A program made the position numbers and the translations under genes. DNA of 64,000 nucleotides, from NCBI GenBank assembly GCA_002495675.1, contig DAGH01000023.1, forward strand, positions 1 to 64,000. Reading direction: 5' to 3'. Source of the DNA: Euryarchaeota archaeon UBA182 (GTDB taxonomy: Archaea; Thermoplasmatota; Poseidoniia; Poseidoniales; Thalassarchaeaceae). The first letter of the stretch is position 1. Each line of letters opens with the position of its first letter. Positions 62,617 through 64,000 of the stretch are shown here, piece after piece. The notes below the pieces were generated by a model that was not told where the DNA came from, did no database searches, and worked only from the letters and a program-made list of their open reading frames with translations.

Positions 62617-64000
62617 TCAGAGTATTCTTTTGATGTGGCGGACCAATAATTCCACATCAGGAATGGTGTGGTCCTCCAGAGGTGGCGAGAAAGGAACTGG
62701 CACATCAAGAGCCCCAAGTACCACTGGGGGCGACTCAAGCGACCAGAATGATCCTTCTAGGACTGCAGAGGAAACTGTATGGCCAAAGCCGCCTGTCCAT
62801 TGTGCCTCTTGAAGGACGATCATACGCCCAGTCTTATTCACCGATCGGATACAGGTGTCTCTGTCGAATGGATTCAACGTTCTCAGGTCGATAACCTCAA
62901 CATCGACCCCCTCCATCGAAAGTTTTCTTGAAGCATTCATGGCAACGTGAACCATTGCGCCCCATGTGATTACCGTGATGTCCTCGCCAGGGTCCACAAT
63001 TCGTGCCTTACCTATGGTGTGCCTACCTTCACGTACCCTTTCTCTAACAGAATGAGTATCTACGTTTTGGCTTATCCGATCACCCCAACCAGTCAGGCCT
63101 CCGCGCAAACCGTACAAACCAATGTGCTCAAACAAGACAAATGGGTCATCCAGAGAGTGCCCCTCAATGAGTAGATCATAGGCATCCTGAGGGTTTGAGG
63201 GAAATCCAATTATCAAACCGGGGTCGTTTAGAAACCAAGATTCGATAACGTTTGCATGATAGGGACCACTTCTCGTTTTACCACCAAGCGGAATTCTAAC
63301 CGTAATTGGGACCTCGGCCCCCCATCTCCATCTTAATTGGGCTGCATTGTTCACCAGAGCGTTCATTGCTAGTGCTGCGAAACCACCAAACTGAATCTCA
63401 GCGATCGGCCTCAAACCCCCTAATGCAGCACCAGTCGCGCTATTTATTATGATGGATTCAGACAATGGCATATCGAGAAGTTTACCCCCGTGTCCCTTTG
63501 CTTTGAGTGCTAGGTTCAATCCGAACGCACCCGCGACTTCCATGTCTTCCCCCATAAACAGAGCATTTTCTCCCTCATTGTCTGCAATATCGACCATTGC
63601 ATTTTGAATGGCCCTACTGAAAGTCCAAGCATTCGAAGCAGCCTCAAACTTCATCGGTCGAATGTCTGATTGGCTGGGAACCGGTTTCATTCCCTCTAAA
63701 TCTTTGATTTGTTGGTGATGTGTTCTTGCGTTCGTCAGTTTTGACGTTCCAATAACGACCGACTCAGGCTCGGGCCATTTCATTGATTCGACAGTCAATC
63801 GCGCCTCAGCACAACTGGCTTCCTCCTCGTCAACAATCGATTTGAGTAACCTGGAGCCAACCCCCAGTTCTCGAAGTAAACGCTCATGATTCTCAATTGG
63901 CTCCTTCTTTGACCAATATTGCATTAATTCTTCTCCTACATAACCCGGGGGATTTCCATTCTCAGCACCCAAATACAGGTCATCGTGGTGATGTGCATGT
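62617..64000 (-). CDS. Fused E1 alpha-beta 2-oxoacid dehydrogenase, N-terminus beyond the window
   Basis: The frame is open to the window edge. The TTG at 63972 is not its start. The visible N-terminal 75 residues (HHHDDLYLGAE, then WSKKEPIENHERLL) are the C-terminal end of an E1 alpha subunit. The rest is a full E1 beta subunit: GEDMEVAGAFGLNLALK, PLSESIIINSATGAALGG, IQFGGFAALAMNALVNNAA, GSFWSLESPPVVLGALD. E1 decarboxylates pyruvate or branched-chain 2-oxoacids with TPP. The substrate cannot be told from this part. It continues beyond base 64000. Confidence 0.87.
   Translation of the reverse strand, partial: HAHHHDDLYLGAENGNPPGYVGEELMQYWSKKEPIENHERLLRELGVGSRLLKSIVDEEEASCAEARLTVESMKWPEPESVVIGTSKLTNARTHHQQIKDLEGMKPVPSQSDIRPMKFEAASNAWTFSRAIQNAMVDIADNEGENALFMGEDMEVAGAFGLNLALKAKGHGGKLLDMPLSESIIINSATGAALGGLRPIAEIQFGGFAALAMNALVNNAAQLRWRWGAEVPITVRIPLGGKTRSGPYHANVIESWFLNDPGLIIGFPSNPQDAYDLLIEGHSLDDPFVLFEHIGLYGLRGGLTGWGDRISQNVDTHSVRERVREGRHTIGKARIVDPGEDITVITWGAMVHVAMNASRKLSMEGVDVEVIDLRTLNPFDRDTCIRSVNKTGRMIVLQEAQWTGGFGHTVSSAVLEGSFWSLESPPVVLGALDVPVPFSPPLEDHTIPDVELLVRHIKRIL

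Noticed and set aside
1..64000. CRISPR arrays, insertion sequences, prophage or integration sites
   Set aside because: No regular direct repeats, transposase or integrase motifs, or tRNA-fragment repeats were found on reading the sequence; short or diverged repeats could have been missed.

Overview
The window looks like a chromosome segment of a marine planktonic euryarchaeon, most likely Marine Group II / Ca. Poseidoniia (inference). Archaeal signs are the aromatic pathway that starts from ADH synthase and 3-dehydroquinate synthase II, a GHMP-type shikimate kinase, a Gar1-like H/ACA RNP protein, a bat-type HTH regulator and a KorAB 2-oxoacid:ferredoxin oxidoreductase. Bacterial-looking genes sit among them: gpsA, SufBCD, maf, LemA, crcB, an Fe-S photolyase-like protein, phnCE and an E1 alpha-beta dehydrogenase. 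Base composition is near 50% GC and looks even throughout. Genes are tightly packed, many with ATGA overlaps. I see no insertion sequence, prophage, integrase, rRNA or CRISPR array, and no gene-free stretch longer than 300 bases.

Layout. 0-5.7 kb: a truncated membrane protein, an unknown membrane protein, and a sufC-sufB-sufD operon that ends in a 45-residue Cys-rich ORF, with a NifU-domain protein read divergently. 5.1-15.2 kb: a long minus-strand run of photolyase-like protein, Nudix/metallo-beta-lactamase fusion, LemA, alpha/beta hydrolase, membrane-anchored subtilase and Maf. 15.2-17.2 kb: crcB, aldo/keto reductase, a small membrane protein, a GYD protein and tRNA-Gln. 17.3-24.6 kb: korAB, a membrane cyclophilin and aconitase. 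24.7-34.9 kb: a 2151-residue surface protein, a TPR membrane protein, a Gar1-like protein with a zinc finger, and another surface protein. 35-43.2 kb: phnC-phnE, gpsA, tRNA-Leu, a 689-residue membrane protein and a LolD/MacB-type ABC exporter. 43.3-47.8 kb: exonuclease III and an aro cluster. 47.8-54 kb: a MoxR/DUF58/DUF4350 membrane-associated operon. 53.8-62.6 kb: a molybdenum hydroxylase operon (XdhC, bat-type regulator, small, large and FAD subunits), a 10-TM exporter, a MocA/MobA-like nucleotidyltransferase and a Ca2+/Na+ antiporter. 62.6-64 kb: the end of a fused E1 alpha-beta 2-oxoacid dehydrogenase.

The most interesting unit is the molybdenum hydroxylase operon. Its FAD subunit carries the extra cysteine loop that marks 4-hydroxybenzoyl-CoA reductase rather than CO dehydrogenase or xanthine dehydrogenase. 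Its own transcription factor and cofactor-maturation gene lie in the same operon, and a cofactor nucleotidyltransferase lies close by. The window contains no other aromatic-catabolism gene, so the substrate is open. Other points of interest are the Cys-rich ORF ending the suf operon, the Gar1/RanBP2-finger protein, a transmembrane subtilase with a zinc ribbon after its membrane segment, and a membrane cyclophilin with a cysteine-bearing insert.
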